From: Bifidobacteriaceae bacterium
Lineage (GTDB): Bacteria; Actinomycetota; Actinomycetes; Actinomycetales; WQXJ01
DNA length: 59,160 nucleotides
Assembly: GCA_031278655.1 (NCBI GenBank)
Contig: JAITJZ010000104.1
Location: 1 to 59,160 of the forward strand
Direction: 5' to 3'
Position numbers and translations under genes: made by a program. Shown here one piece after another: positions 46,705-56,111 of this stretch. The notes beneath the pieces were generated by a model. That model was not told the origin of the DNA. It was given only the letters and a program-made list of their open reading frames with translations, and did no database searches. Position 1 is the first letter of the stretch. The number at the start of each line of letters is the position of its first letter.

Positions 46705-49700
46705 TCACTCCATCAGCGCGCGGACGTCATCGGACGTCAACCCGGTCGAGAAGGCGCCGTCCTGGTCCAAAAGCGCGTCGAACAGGGCCTGCTTGCGTTC
46801 CTTCAACGCCATCACCTTGTCCTCGATGGTGTTCTCCGAGACCAACCGCGAGACCAAAACCGGCCGCGTCTGGCCAATCCTGTGCGCGCGGTCGATGGCC
46901 TGGTTCTCGGTCGCGGGGTTCCACCACGGGTCGAGCAGGAAAACGTAGTCCGCCTCCGTCAGGTTCAACCCGAAGCCGCCCGCCTTCAGCGAGATCAGGA
47001 AGACCGGCGCCGCGCCCTGTTTGAAGCCGTTGATGACGGCGGCGCGGTTGGCGGTCGAGCCGTCGAGGTAGGCGTGGTCCACCCCGGCCTTGTCCAAACG
47101 CTCGCGCACCTTCGCAAGATAGCTTGTGAACTGGGAAAACACGAGGGCCCGGTGCCCGGCGCGGGTCACCTGGTCGAGTTGGTCCATGAGCACGTCGAGC
47201 TTCGAGGACGGCGTCGAGTGCAACGCCGGGTCCACCAGCGAGACGTCGAGGGCCGCCCGCCGCAGCATTGTCAGCGACTTCAGGATGGCGAAGCGGTTCG
47301 CCTCCCAATCCTCCAACAGCCCCAGCGTCCGCGCCCGTTCGCGCTGGAGATAGGTGTCATATAGTTCCCGATGCCGTTGGGCCAGTTCGACGTGGATGAC
47401 TTGCTCTTGGCGGTCGGGCAGGTCGCGCGCCACCCGCTCCTTGGTCCGGCGCAGCAGCAGCGGCTTGGCCCGCCGCCGGAGTTGGCGCATGGCCGCTTCG
47501 CCCTCCGGGCCGCCGGCGGCGATGGGCCCGGCGTAGAGTTCTTTGAACTGTTTGCGCGAGCCCAGCAAGCCGGGCGCGACAATCCCGAAGATGGCCCAGA
47601 ACTCATTCAGCGAGTTCTCCATCGGCGTGCCCGTGATGGCCAGCTTGAAACCTGTTCTCAGCGCCCTGGCCTGCTGGTTCACTTTGGTGGCGGCGTTCTT
47701 GGCGAACTGCGCCTCATCCAGGATCAGTCCCGCCCAGCGGCCGCCGGCGAACTGCTCCTGGTCCAGGCGGAAGATGGCGTAGGAGGTGACCACCAGGTCG
47801 GCGCCGGCCGCCAAGTCGGCCAGCGCCAACCCGGCGCGGGCGCGGGTCTCGCTGGCCGCGCGCACCACCAGGCCGGGCGTGAAGCGGGCGGCTTCCTCCA
47901 ACCAGCCGGGCACCACCGAGGACGGGGCCACCACCAGGAACGGCGGCGCTTCGGCCGGGCCGTCGGCGCGCGCTTGGGCGATCATGGCCAGTGTTTGCAC
48001 GGTTTTGCCCAGACCCATGTCATCTGCCAGGACGCCGCCGAGTTGGTGGCGCCAGATGAAGGTCAGCCAGTCGTAGCCGGCCTTCTGATAGGGCCTGAGG
48101 GTGGCCGTCAGCGTGGACGGCAGTGGCTCCGGCCCGGGCGCGGCGCCGTCCAACCGGCGCAGTTGCGCCATTGTGGCCCGCCATTGGTCGGCGCCCTCGA
48201 CCACGGCCGCGTTCTCCTCCAGGTCCTGCCAGAGGGAGGCCTGGTAGCGCCCGATCCGCGGCTTGCCCGGCTTGTCGGAGAGCCTGGCGGCCTCGCTGAT
48301 CAGCTTGGCCAGCTTGCGGAAGGTCGGGTGGTCGAGCGCCACCAGCGAGCCGTCCTTGGCCAGGGCGTGTTCGGCGCCGGCCGCCAAGGCGGCGAAGACA
48401 TCGGCGAAGACCAATTCGGTGTCGCCCACCTCGATGCTGACGCCCAGGTCGAACCAGTCGCCGTCGCCGGCGGCCTGGGCTTTGATCTTGACCGCCGGCG
48501 GCTCCAGGCGCAAGCGCAGGTGATCCAGGTCGCCTTCCACGCTGAGGCCTTTGACTTGGCGCAACGCGGGCAGGGCGGCGGCGGCGAAGTGCGCCAGGGC
48601 GGCGCCACTGAGTTCCTGGGAGGAGCGTCGGCGCGGGTCGGCGAAGGCCTGGCTGGCGGATCGGATCGCCTCCACGTCCGCGAGGATGGTTTGCTCGCCC
48701 GCCATGTCCCAGCGCGCCGGGGGCCGGTCGGCCGAATCGGTCGGGTATTCATGGGCGGCCGCTGTGGCAGCTCCCTGGGCGGCGGCATCGGCGTCAACTT
48801 GGGCGGCGGCACTGGCGTCAACTTGGGCGGCGGCACTGGCGCTGGCGTAGCGCCAACTCCACTTCAGGACGGCGGTGGTGGGCGTGGGCGCGGCGACCGC
48901 CAAGACCAGCCGGGCGGCGGGCAGCGCCGGGAACTGCACCGAGGCGTCGGCGCTGACCAGCGGCAGGCCGCGAGTCAGGACCGGGTAAAGCCGGCTCCAG
49001 AAGCCTGGCGCCTGCGCGGCGGGGATGCTGGCCGGCAGCGACGCTCGCAGCGCCTCGCCGACGCGGACCGTCGCCTGGCTCGGCCCCAGCACAATGCGCC
49101 GCCCAGGCGTGGCGCCTTGGCCGTCGCCCTGGGGCCGCTGGGTCACTATGACGGCGTGGCCGTGGTAGCCGACCGCCGCCACAACCGCGCCCACCAGGAT
49201 CTCCCCGCCCTCGCCGCCAATCCGGACGGCTTGCGTCAGGCGCAGCCCCTTGCCGGACGCGCGCACATCGATGGCGTCCTCGACCAGCTCCGCGAGTTCG
49301 ATCGAATCGCCTGGTTGATCGCCCACCAGGGCGATCCCCAAGTCGGCGGCGCGGGCCAGGTGCGGCCAGAAGGCGTCCGAGTCGACCGCCGTCAGCCGCA
49401 ACCATGCGGACGGGCTGTAACTGGGCGCCGCCAGGCGGGCGAAGTCCTCAAACCAGCGCTGCTGGGCCCGGCTGAGGCCGGGCGCCGGCCCGCCCCGCAG
49501 GTTCCAGCGCAGATCGGTGTTGCCCACCCAGCGTTCGCGTTTGCCCGGGCGGACGGCCCTGGCCTCGATGGCGGGTCGGCTCGAGTAACGCCTCTCCCAT
49601 TGGGCGATTCGGAGTTGGAGGGCCGCCGGGGCCAGTTGGGCGGGAGGTTCGTCGGCGCCGATGGCGCTGGCCAAGTGTCGCAGTTGCGCCTCCCACGCGG

Positions 49701-50046
49701 GCGTTGCGGCCACCCGCCGGTCGCTTTGGGCGACGGCCGCGTTCGCCTCCAGCACCAGCGCGACGATGTGCTTGCAGTCGATCCCGACCGGGCAGCTGCA
49801 CAGCCCGGAGTCCGCCTCAACGAAATGCTTCCCGTTCGACCGCTCCAACCAGATGCGGCATTCGTAAGGCGCGGGCCTGGTGCCGCGCACGCGGCCGTAC
49901 AAGCGCTGGTCGAGAGGGTCATAGGTGACTGATTGGCCCATGACCCGCCCGCGCCTGAAATACTCCTGGCCCCGCGCGAAGGTCAGCGCGCCGACCTGTC
50001 GGCGCAGGTCAACGGCATCGACCAAAGGAAAACCGTCCAAGGGCAT
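46705..50046 (-). CDS. SWIM zinc-finger SNF2-family DNA helicase/translocase
   Basis: A 1,113-residue ATP-dependent DNA translocase. An N-terminal SWIM zinc motif (Cys83, Cys85, Cys91, His93 in [11 protein letters not shown]) is followed by a long middle region of about 480 residues and a SNF2 motor: motif [15 protein letters not shown], motif [13 protein letters not shown], motif [13 protein letters not shown], and the C-terminal [10 protein letters not shown]-like and [24 protein letters not shown] segments. Bacterial RapA-like and HepA-like proteins of this layout remodel RNA polymerase or DNA-bound proteins, and some belong to defence islands. No defence partner is visible here. Residues near 400-425 are an in-frame repeat (ASAAAQVD units) that also shows as a 24-bp repeat at about 48788-48840. 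It faces the heat-shock operon in the same direction. Confidence 0.9.
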   Translation of the reverse strand: MPLDGFPLVDAVDLRRQVGALTFARGQEYFRRGRVMGQSVTYDPLDQRLYGRVRGTRPAPYECRIWLERSNGKHFVEADSGLCSCPVGIDCKHIVALVLEANAAVAQSDRRVAATPAWEAQLRHLASAIGADEPPAQLAPAALQLRIAQWERRYSSRPAIEARAVRPGKRERWVGNTDLRWNLRGGPAPGLSRAQQRWFEDFARLAAPSYSPSAWLRLTAVDSDAFWPHLARAADLGIALVGDQPGDSIELAELVEDAIDVRASGKGLRLTQAVRIGGEGGEILVGAVVAAVGYHGHAVIVTQRPQGDGQGATPGRRIVLGPSQATVRVGEALRASLPASIPAAQAPGFWSRLYPVLTRGLPLVSADASVQFPALPAARLVLAVAAPTPTTAVLKWSWRYASASAAAQVDASAAAQVDADAAAQGAATAAAHEYPTDSADRPPARWDMAGEQTILADVEAIRSASQAFADPRRRSSQELSGAALAHFAAAALPALRQVKGLSVEGDLDHLRLRLEPPAVKIKAQAAGDGDWFDLGVSIEVGDTELVFADVFAALAAGAEHALAKDGSLVALDHPTFRKLAKLISEAARLSDKPGKPRIGRYQASLWQDLEENAAVVEGADQWRATMAQLRRLDGAAPGPEPLPSTLTATLRPYQKAGYDWLTFIWRHQLGGVLADDMGLGKTVQTLAMIAQARADGPAEAPPFLVVAPSSVVPGWLEEAARFTPGLVVRAASETRARAGLALADLAAGADLVVTSYAIFRLDQEQFAGGRWAGLILDEAQFAKNAATKVNQQARALRTGFKLAITGTPMENSLNEFWAIFGIVAPGLLGSRKQFKELYAGPIAAGGPEGEAAMRQLRRRAKPLLLRRTKERVARDLPDRQEQVIHVELAQRHRELYDTYLQRERARTLGLLEDWEANRFAILKSLTMLRRAALDVSLVDPALHSTPSSKLDVLMDQLDQVTRAGHRALVFSQFTSYLAKVRERLDKAGVDHAYLDGSTANRAAVINGFKQGAAPVFLISLKAGGFGLNLTEADYVFLLDPWWNPATENQAIDRAHRIGQTRPVLVSRLVSENTIEDKVMALKERKQALFDALLDQDGAFSTGLTSDDVRALME

Positions 50047-50120
50047 CCGTCCATTATCCGTCCTGCCACACCCCTGCGCAACGACCCTGTCCCTCCTGTC
50101 CCCCTCGCCCGCCGGCCCCG

Positions 50121-50168
50121 GCGCGGGGTCCGGCGCGGGGCCGGGCGCGGGGTCCGGCGCGGGGCCGG
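50121..50168 (+). repeat. 12-bp tandem array, four units
   Basis: GCGCGGGGTCCG and GCGCGGGGCCGG alternate twice, so it is also a perfect 24-bp duplication. It lies in the 167-bp gap between the hspR end and the helicase start. Confidence 0.85.
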
Positions 50169-50218
50169 GTCACGGCCGCGCACACATTGGGCCGCGGGCG
50201 AACTTGTGCGGGGTCATG
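50168..50218. repeat. intergenic dyad after hspR (possible operon terminator)
   Basis: CCGCGCACACATTGGGCC and AACTTGTGCGGGGTCATGG form an imperfect stem. The element resembles 44453-44507 (CACACATTG, AACTTG, GCGGGGT). It abuts the hspR stop at 50214 and could end the dnaK operon transcript. Confidence 0.5.
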
Positions 50219-50627
50219 GCCGCCAGACTATGACCGCGCGAGGGCGGGAGTCGGCGGTGGGGCGCTGGCCGGGGGCCAGCGGGATGGCGCGGCCGGAGGG
50301 GGCCACGGCGAAGACCCGCTGGCCGGGAGCGCCGGCGGCGCGCAGCGACTCCAGTTGGCGGCGCAGTTCGCGGTTCTCGTGTTCCAGGGACAGGATGCGG
50401 GCGATGCCCGCCAGATTGACGCCCTCCTGGGCGGACAGGCGCTGGACCTCGCGCAGCGTGGTTATGTCGCGGGCGGAGTAGCGCCGGCCCCGGCCGGGCG
50501 CCCGGCCCGGCACCACCAGGCCGAGGCGATCATATTGGCGCAAGGTCTGGGGATGCATCTCGGCCAGGCGCGCGGCCACGCCGATCGGATAGATCGGCGT
50601 GTCCTCGCCCGTCACCCCGGGGATCAT
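50214..50627 (-). CDS. hspR: heat-shock repressor HspR (MerR family)
   Basis: A 137-residue MerR-type repressor. The winged helix reads YPIGVAARLAEMHPQTLRQYDRLGLVVPGR, then RRYSARDITTLREVQRLSAQEGVNLAGI, and a coiled coil (LEHENRELRRQLESL). The C-terminus is rich in Arg and Pro. In Streptomyces and Mycobacterium HspR binds HAIR operators, with DnaK as co-repressor, and controls dnaK, clpB and lon. Two HAIRs before dnaK and one before clpB are present here, so autoregulation and control of clpB follow. ATG 50627 overlaps the dnaJ stop (ATGA), the normal end of this operon. Confidence 0.95.
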   Translation of the reverse strand: MIPGVTGEDTPIYPIGVAARLAEMHPQTLRQYDRLGLVVPGRAPGRGRRYSARDITTLREVQRLSAQEGVNLAGIARILSLEHENRELRRQLESLRAAGAPGQRVFAVAPSGRAIPLAPGQRPTADSRPRAVIVWRP

Positions 50628-51715
50628 TGGACGGCCTGGCGGCGCAACTCTGCGCGCGGGTCATCGTCCCGGGTGGCCTCGCGGAGTTCCTCCAGCGCCT
50701 CCTTGGCCTTGCCGGAGACCTTCTGCGGCACCGCCACGTTGATGGTCACCAGCAGATCGCCGGTGCCCTTGGCGGTGGTGATGCCCTTGCCCTTGACCCG
50801 CAAGGTGCGCCCGGCGGGGGTGCCGCCCGGCACCTTGACCGCGACCGAGCCGCCGTCAAGCGTCGGCACATCGACGCGCGCGCCCAGCGCCGCCTCGGCG
50901 AAGGTCACCGGCACCGTCAGGCGCAGGTTGTTCCCCTCCAAAGAGAAGACCGGGTGCGCCGGCACCGTCACCGTGATGACCAGGTTCCCGGCCGCGCCGC
51001 CGTTCGGCGACGGCTGTCCCTTGCCCGGCAGTTTGATCTTCTGCCCGTTGCGCACGCCGGCCGGCACGCGCACAGTCATCGACTTGCCGTCGACAGTCAG
51101 GACCTGGGTCGATCCGGCCGCCGCCTCGCGGAACGGCAGCGTCACGGACGCCTGCAGGTCCGCGCCGGGAACCGGCCCGCCGCCGCGCCCGCCGAAGCCC
51201 CCAAAGCCCCCGAAGCCGTCAAAGTCCGCGCCGAAGCCCCCGAAGCCGCCCCCGGAACCAGGCCGGGAACCGGACCCGGAGCCCGCGCCCGCCCCCGCGC
51301 CCGCGCTGAAGGCGCCAAGGATGTCATCGAAACTGAACCCCGGCCCGCCAGCCCCGTCCCCTGAGGTCGAGAAACGCATTCGCGTCCGCCCGCCCGAGCC
51401 GGCCCCGCCCCCGAACATGCCTGAGAACATGTCGTTGAGGCCGCCGGCCCCCGGCCCGGCCGAGAACCGCGCCCCGCCGCCGGCCATCGCCCGCACCGAG
51501 TCGTATTGTTTGCGCTGATCTGGGTCAGACAGCACCGAATAAGCCTCGGACACCTCCTTGAAGCGTTCCTCGGCGGCCGCGTCGTCCGGATTCGCGTCCG
51601 GGTGCAGCGTCCGCGCCAGCTTCCGGTACGCCTTCTTGATGGCGGCCTGATCGGCCGTCTGGGACACGCCCAGGGTCTTGTAGAAGTCCTTCTCGAACCA
51701 ATCCTGGCCCGCCAT
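50624..51715 (-). CDS. dnaJ: DnaJ-type co-chaperone lacking the zinc finger
   Basis: A 363-residue Hsp40 that stimulates DnaK ATPase. The J domain holds HPD in LARTLHPDANPDD. A long Gly/Phe region (about residues 78-185) follows, very rich in Gly, with repeated GFGG units. Two C-terminal substrate-binding domains come next (DLQASVTLPFREAAAGST and LRLTVPVTFAEAALGARVDVPTLDG). The four CxxCxGxG zinc repeats of classic DnaJ are absent, so this is a type B (CbpA-like) protein, as in many actinobacterial dnaK operons. The start at 51715 matches MAGQDWFEKDFYKTLGV; the longer frame upstream overlaps grpE and is not real. It lies 1 bp after the grpE stop. Confidence 0.94.
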   Translation of the reverse strand: MAGQDWFEKDFYKTLGVSQTADQAAIKKAYRKLARTLHPDANPDDAAAEERFKEVSEAYSVLSDPDQRKQYDSVRAMAGGGARFSAGPGAGGLNDMFSGMFGGGAGSGGRTRMRFSTSGDGAGGPGFSFDDILGAFSAGAGAGAGSGSGSRPGSGGGFGGFGADFDGFGGFGGFGGRGGGPVPGADLQASVTLPFREAAAGSTQVLTVDGKSMTVRVPAGVRNGQKIKLPGKGQPSPNGGAAGNLVITVTVPAHPVFSLEGNNLRLTVPVTFAEAALGARVDVPTLDGGSVAVKVPGGTPAGRTLRVKGKGITTAKGTGDLLVTINVAVPQKVSGKAKEALEELREATRDDDPRAELRRQAVQ

Positions 51716-51716
51716 G

Positions 51717-52544
51717 TCAGCCCTCCGAGTCGACCACGCCGACGCGCGCGGCCCGCAGCACCCTCTCGCCCATCCGGTAGCCGGGTTGGAGCACCAAGGA
51801 GATGGTGGCGGCCGTGGCCGCCGGGTCGGTCTGGTGCAACAGCGCCTCATGGATGGTCGGGTCGAAGGGCTCGCCCACGGCCCCGTAGCGTTCCAGGCCG
51901 AACTTCGCCAAGGTGGCCTCGAGTTTCTCGGCCACGGCCTTGAAGGGGCCGTCGAGCTCCCCGGCGGTGCGGGCGGCGTCCACGTCGTCAAGCACCGGGA
52001 TCAGCGCCGTCAGCACCTCGCCGCGGGCCTGGTCCCCGGCCACGGCCCGGTCGCGGTCGACCCGCTTGCGGTAGTTGGCGTATTCGGCGCTGAGCCGCTG
52101 CAAGTCCTCGGTCCGCAGGGCCAGCTCCTCGCGCGCCGAGATCAGTTCGGCGGCGGCCACCACCTCGTCCTCCAGCGCGCGCCGGGCCGCCTCGGCCATG
52201 CCCGGGGTCACGTCAGGACCGCCAGCGCCCGATGCCGTCTGCCCGCCGCCGCTCGAACCGGCCGACCCAGCGGGCCCGGCGCCGAACTTCCGCGCCCGTC
52301 CCGAGACGGGATCGACTTTGCGGTTGTCGCGGATGACCGGCCGACCCTCGGAATTGGTCTCCAGGCCGCCGTCGCCGGTCAAGGCGTCCGGGTCGACGCC
52401 CAGATTCTGTTCGACCGCCAGGTCCTCATCGAGGTTGTCGATCCGCTGGTCGAGGTCCGCCTGGGCCTCGGCCGAGGCGGGCGAGACCCGCCCCCGGCGC
52501 TGGCTCGCCCGGCCCCCATGGTTGTGTCCTGTCGAAGACGCCAT
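51717..52544 (-). CDS. grpE: nucleotide exchange factor GrpE
   Basis: A 275-residue DnaK nucleotide-exchange factor, longer than the usual 180-210 because of a disordered N-terminal 110 residues (Gly/Ser/Ala-rich, with GGGQTASGAGG). The coiled coil starts near residue 125 (EDEVVAAAELISAREELALRTEDLQRLSAEYANYRKR). The beta-wing contains FDPTIHEALLHQTDP and ISLVLQPGYRMGERVLRAARVGVV, both diagnostic. It lies between dnaK and dnaJ with gaps of 1-2 bp. One copy of the dispersed 15-mer sits in the disordered part (52226-52240), where it encodes QTASGA with the rare GCA codon. Confidence 0.95.
   Translation of the reverse strand: MASSTGHNHGGRASQRRGRVSPASAEAQADLDQRIDNLDEDLAVEQNLGVDPDALTGDGGLETNSEGRPVIRDNRKVDPVSGRARKFGAGPAGSAGSSGGGQTASGAGGPDVTPGMAEAARRALEDEVVAAAELISAREELALRTEDLQRLSAEYANYRKRVDRDRAVAGDQARGEVLTALIPVLDDVDAARTAGELDGPFKAVAEKLEATLAKFGLERYGAVGEPFDPTIHEALLHQTDPAATAATISLVLQPGYRMGERVLRAARVGVVDSEG
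52226..52240 (-). repeat. dispersed 15-mer AGACGGCATCGGGCG inside grpE
   Basis: The minus-strand copy within coding DNA, in the disordered N-terminal part of GrpE. With its flanks it matches the intergenic copy at 22637 at 25 of 26 bases. Confidence 0.6.
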
Positions 52545-52546
52545 TG

Positions 52547-54418
<1,872 letters not shown>

Positions 54419-54446
54419 GGTTGTTTCCCTTCTGGTGTTTCCGGCC

Positions 54447-54538
54447 CTTGGTCTTGGCCGGCTCTTGGTCTTGGCCGGCTGTGCCGTGGCCGGCTGTGTC
54501 TTGCTGGCTGTGTTTTGCTGGCTGTGTTTTGGCTGGCT
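54447..54538 (-). repeat. degenerate tandem repeat in the dnaK leader
   Basis: Six units of 14-17 bp. On the plus strand they read CTTGGTCTTGGCCGGCT twice, then GTGCCGTGGCCGGCT, GTGTCTTGCTGGCT, GTGTTTTGCTGGCT and GTGTTTTGGCTGGCT. In the mRNA they would be AGCCAGC(C)AAAACAC-type units, poor in structure, ending about 29 nt before the start codon. Confidence 0.75.
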
Positions 54539-54628
54539 GATCAGTTGATGCTGTGCGAGAGCCATGGGGGATCGGCCGGACCGGCCAGGATGGGCTGGCA
54601 GCCCGGCCGATCACCAATGGCTCCCTCG

Positions 54629-54649
54629 GTTGAGTCAACCAGGCTCAAG
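54629..54649. promoter_or_regulatory. HAIR operator 1 of the dnaK operon
   Basis: GTTGAGT, 7 nt (CAACCAG), GCTCAAG. It has the same half-sites as the clpB operator and overlaps the candidate -10 of dnaK. Confidence 0.88.
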
Positions 54650-54677
54650 TTTGGCCCATGTGGGGCCGCGGCGTCAA
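54648..54677 (-). promoter_or_regulatory. candidate promoter of the dnaK operon
   Basis: On the minus strand, TTGACG (complement of 54672-54677), an 18-nt spacer and CAAACT (complement of 54648-54653). It lies between the two HAIR operators, its -10 overlaps HAIR 1, and the leader would be about 220 nt. Confidence 0.4.
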
Positions 54678-54682
54678 GCCCG

Positions 54683-54703
54683 GTTGAGTCTGCCCGGCTC
54701 AAG
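54683..54703. promoter_or_regulatory. HAIR operator 2 of the dnaK operon
   Basis: GTTGAGT, 7 nt (CTGCCCG), GCTCAAG. The centre-to-centre distance from operator 1 is 54 bp, about five helical turns. The rest of the gap up to 54941 shows no gene or other recognisable signal. Confidence 0.88.
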
Positions 54704-54941
54704 TTTTCGCTCGGCGAACTGCTGCCCGCTCCCTGTCGGTCGCACGTCGGTCCATGGTGCCTTCGCCCGCCTGCCGCCGCCCGCGGCCGCGTCACCGTCT
54801 CACCTGCTGACCCCGGCGGAGCGTTTGCGCGTCCCGGCCGGCGCGGGCGGGCGACCGGGGACGGGAGGCGCGGGCGGCGGGCGACGGGGGCCACATCGCG
54901 GGATTCTGGGACCGCCTCCGGCGCCGGGCTGGCCGCCGCCA

Positions 54942-54947
54942 TAGGTT
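54942..54947 (+). promoter_or_regulatory. candidate -10 for a leaderless transcript
   Basis: TAGGTT ends 6 nt before ATG 54954, with no Shine-Dalgarno sequence between. Confidence 0.5.
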
Positions 54948-54953
54948 GCTGGC

Positions 54954-55724
54954 ATGACCACTACCACACCCAACACCACCGCCGGAGAACTGGACCGCTT
55001 CATCACCGCCGCCCAGAGCGTGCTGCCGCCGCAGGCGAAATGGGCCATGGTGACGACCTATCCGGGATCGCTGGCCGAGTGCATCATCGACTCGCTCTGG
55101 TCGGAGCGCGTCAAGTACACCACCGTCGCCAGGATCATTGACCGCTACCGCACTTTCCGGCGCTGGGTGGGCGCCGACGCGGACCAGGACGGCGCGCCCG
55201 AACTGGCCCGCAGCTTCGACATCGGCATGGACGCCTGGATGGACCAAATCGGCAACCACCAGCGGGTTTACTCCCGTGATGAGGCGCCTTACAAGGCCCA
55301 ATTGGTTCACGACGGCGCCCAGGCGGCGCTCGCCGCCCGAGTTGAGACCACCGCCCAGCTGCGCGAGGGTCACGCCAGCAAGTCGCAGCCGTTCATGGAC
55401 CTGCACCGGATGTGGTTGGAGTTGCCGTCGCAGCGTTCGGGGCTGACGTGGGAGCGCCTGCTGCTGGTCAGCGGGATTCAGACGGTTCCAGCCGATCTTT
55501 GGTTGGCGGAGTTTGTTTCCGATGCCGTCGGGGCCGCGGTTTCGAACCAGGACGCCCTGACCCTTGTCGATCATGCCGCCCCGGCGCTGGGGACCACCCC
55601 GCTCAGGCTGCGCAACGCCATCTGGCAGTACCAGACCAAACTCGACCGTCACGGGGGCACTTCGCCGGCCGGCGCGCACCGACTCGCGCCTGGCGCTCCC
55701 GCCAACGAGCAACTGAGCGCCTGA
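54954..55724 (+). CDS. conserved hypothetical protein, possibly HhH-GPD-like fold
   Basis: A 256-residue soluble protein without signal peptide or membrane segments. The N-terminal part (SLAECIIDSLWSERVKYTTVARIIDRYRTFRRWVG) resembles the helical start of proteins related to endonuclease III-type HhH-GPD folds, which are widespread as hypothetical genes. A later stretch (GLTWERLLLVSGIQTVPADLWLAEFVSDAVG) fits a hairpin-type turn, GIQTVPAD, where glycosylases have their Gly-rich hairpin. No catalytic Lys/Asp pair or FeS cysteines could be identified, so enzymatic repair activity is doubtful. It stands alone, divergent from the dnaK operon and convergent with purL. Function unknown. Confidence 0.7.
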   Translation: MTTTTPNTTAGELDRFITAAQSVLPPQAKWAMVTTYPGSLAECIIDSLWSERVKYTTVARIIDRYRTFRRWVGADADQDGAPELARSFDIGMDAWMDQIGNHQRVYSRDEAPYKAQLVHDGAQAALAARVETTAQLREGHASKSQPFMDLHRMWLELPSQRSGLTWERLLLVSGIQTVPADLWLAEFVSDAVGAAVSNQDALTLVDHAAPALGTTPLRLRNAIWQYQTKLDRHGGTSPAGAHRLAPGAPANEQLSA

Positions 55725-55797
55725 TTGGGCGGGCGGGCGCCATCGGCGCCCGGGCCCTGCCGCAGTGGACTGACCAGGCGCCGGACGGGTCGACGGG

Positions 55798-55827
55798 GTT
55801 GGCGGCGCCGGGCGGCGCCGCCAACCC
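55798..55827. terminator. hairpin between the hypothetical gene and purL
   Basis: GGTTGGCGGCGCC pairs perfectly with GGCGCCGCCAACC around a 4-nt loop. Its right arm runs into the next dyad. The convergent gene pair on either side suits a bidirectional terminator. Confidence 0.65.
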
Positions 55828-55864
55828 CGGTCAAGTTCGCGCGCAGTCAACTTGACCAGACTTA
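55823..55864. repeat. intergenic dyad family, copy 4
   Basis: AACCCCGGTCAAGTT with CAACTTGACCAGACTTA around a GCGCGCAG centre. The preceding 19 bases (GGCGCCGGGCGGCGCCGCC) are shared with copy 5, so a unit of about 55 bp was duplicated within 157 bp. Confidence 0.75.
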
Positions 55865-55979
55865 GCCGCGGGCGTGGGGTCGGCTGGGTCCGGGGCGGCT
55901 TCGCGTCGGAGGCTGTGGCCTGCGCAGATGCCGACGCCCGGATTGTTCGCGCGCCGTCTCGGCGCCGGGCGGCGCCGCC

Positions 55980-56020
55980 AACCCCGGTCAAGTTCGCGCG
56001 CAGTCAACTTGACCGGGGTT
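55980..56020. repeat. intergenic dyad family, copy 5 (perfect)
   Basis: AACCCCGGTCAAGTT and AACTTGACCGGGGTT, a perfect 15-bp inverted repeat with an 11-nt loop. It is the best-preserved member and probably a strong transcription terminator for purL on the minus strand and the hypothetical gene on the plus strand. The rest of the 387-bp gap (55725-56111) shows no gene. Confidence 0.85.
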
Positions 56021-56111
56021 GGCTGACCAGGCGCGGGGCTGGTCGGGACGGGGACAGACACGCAAAAGGTCAGGCGCGGCTCGCCGAGCTGTGCGGAGGG
56101 GTTGGCTCGGG

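Noticed and set aside
46705-50046. Helicase as part of a phage-defence island
   Set aside because: SNF2 helicases occur in several defence systems, but the neighbours are housekeeping genes and no nuclease or methylase partner is present.
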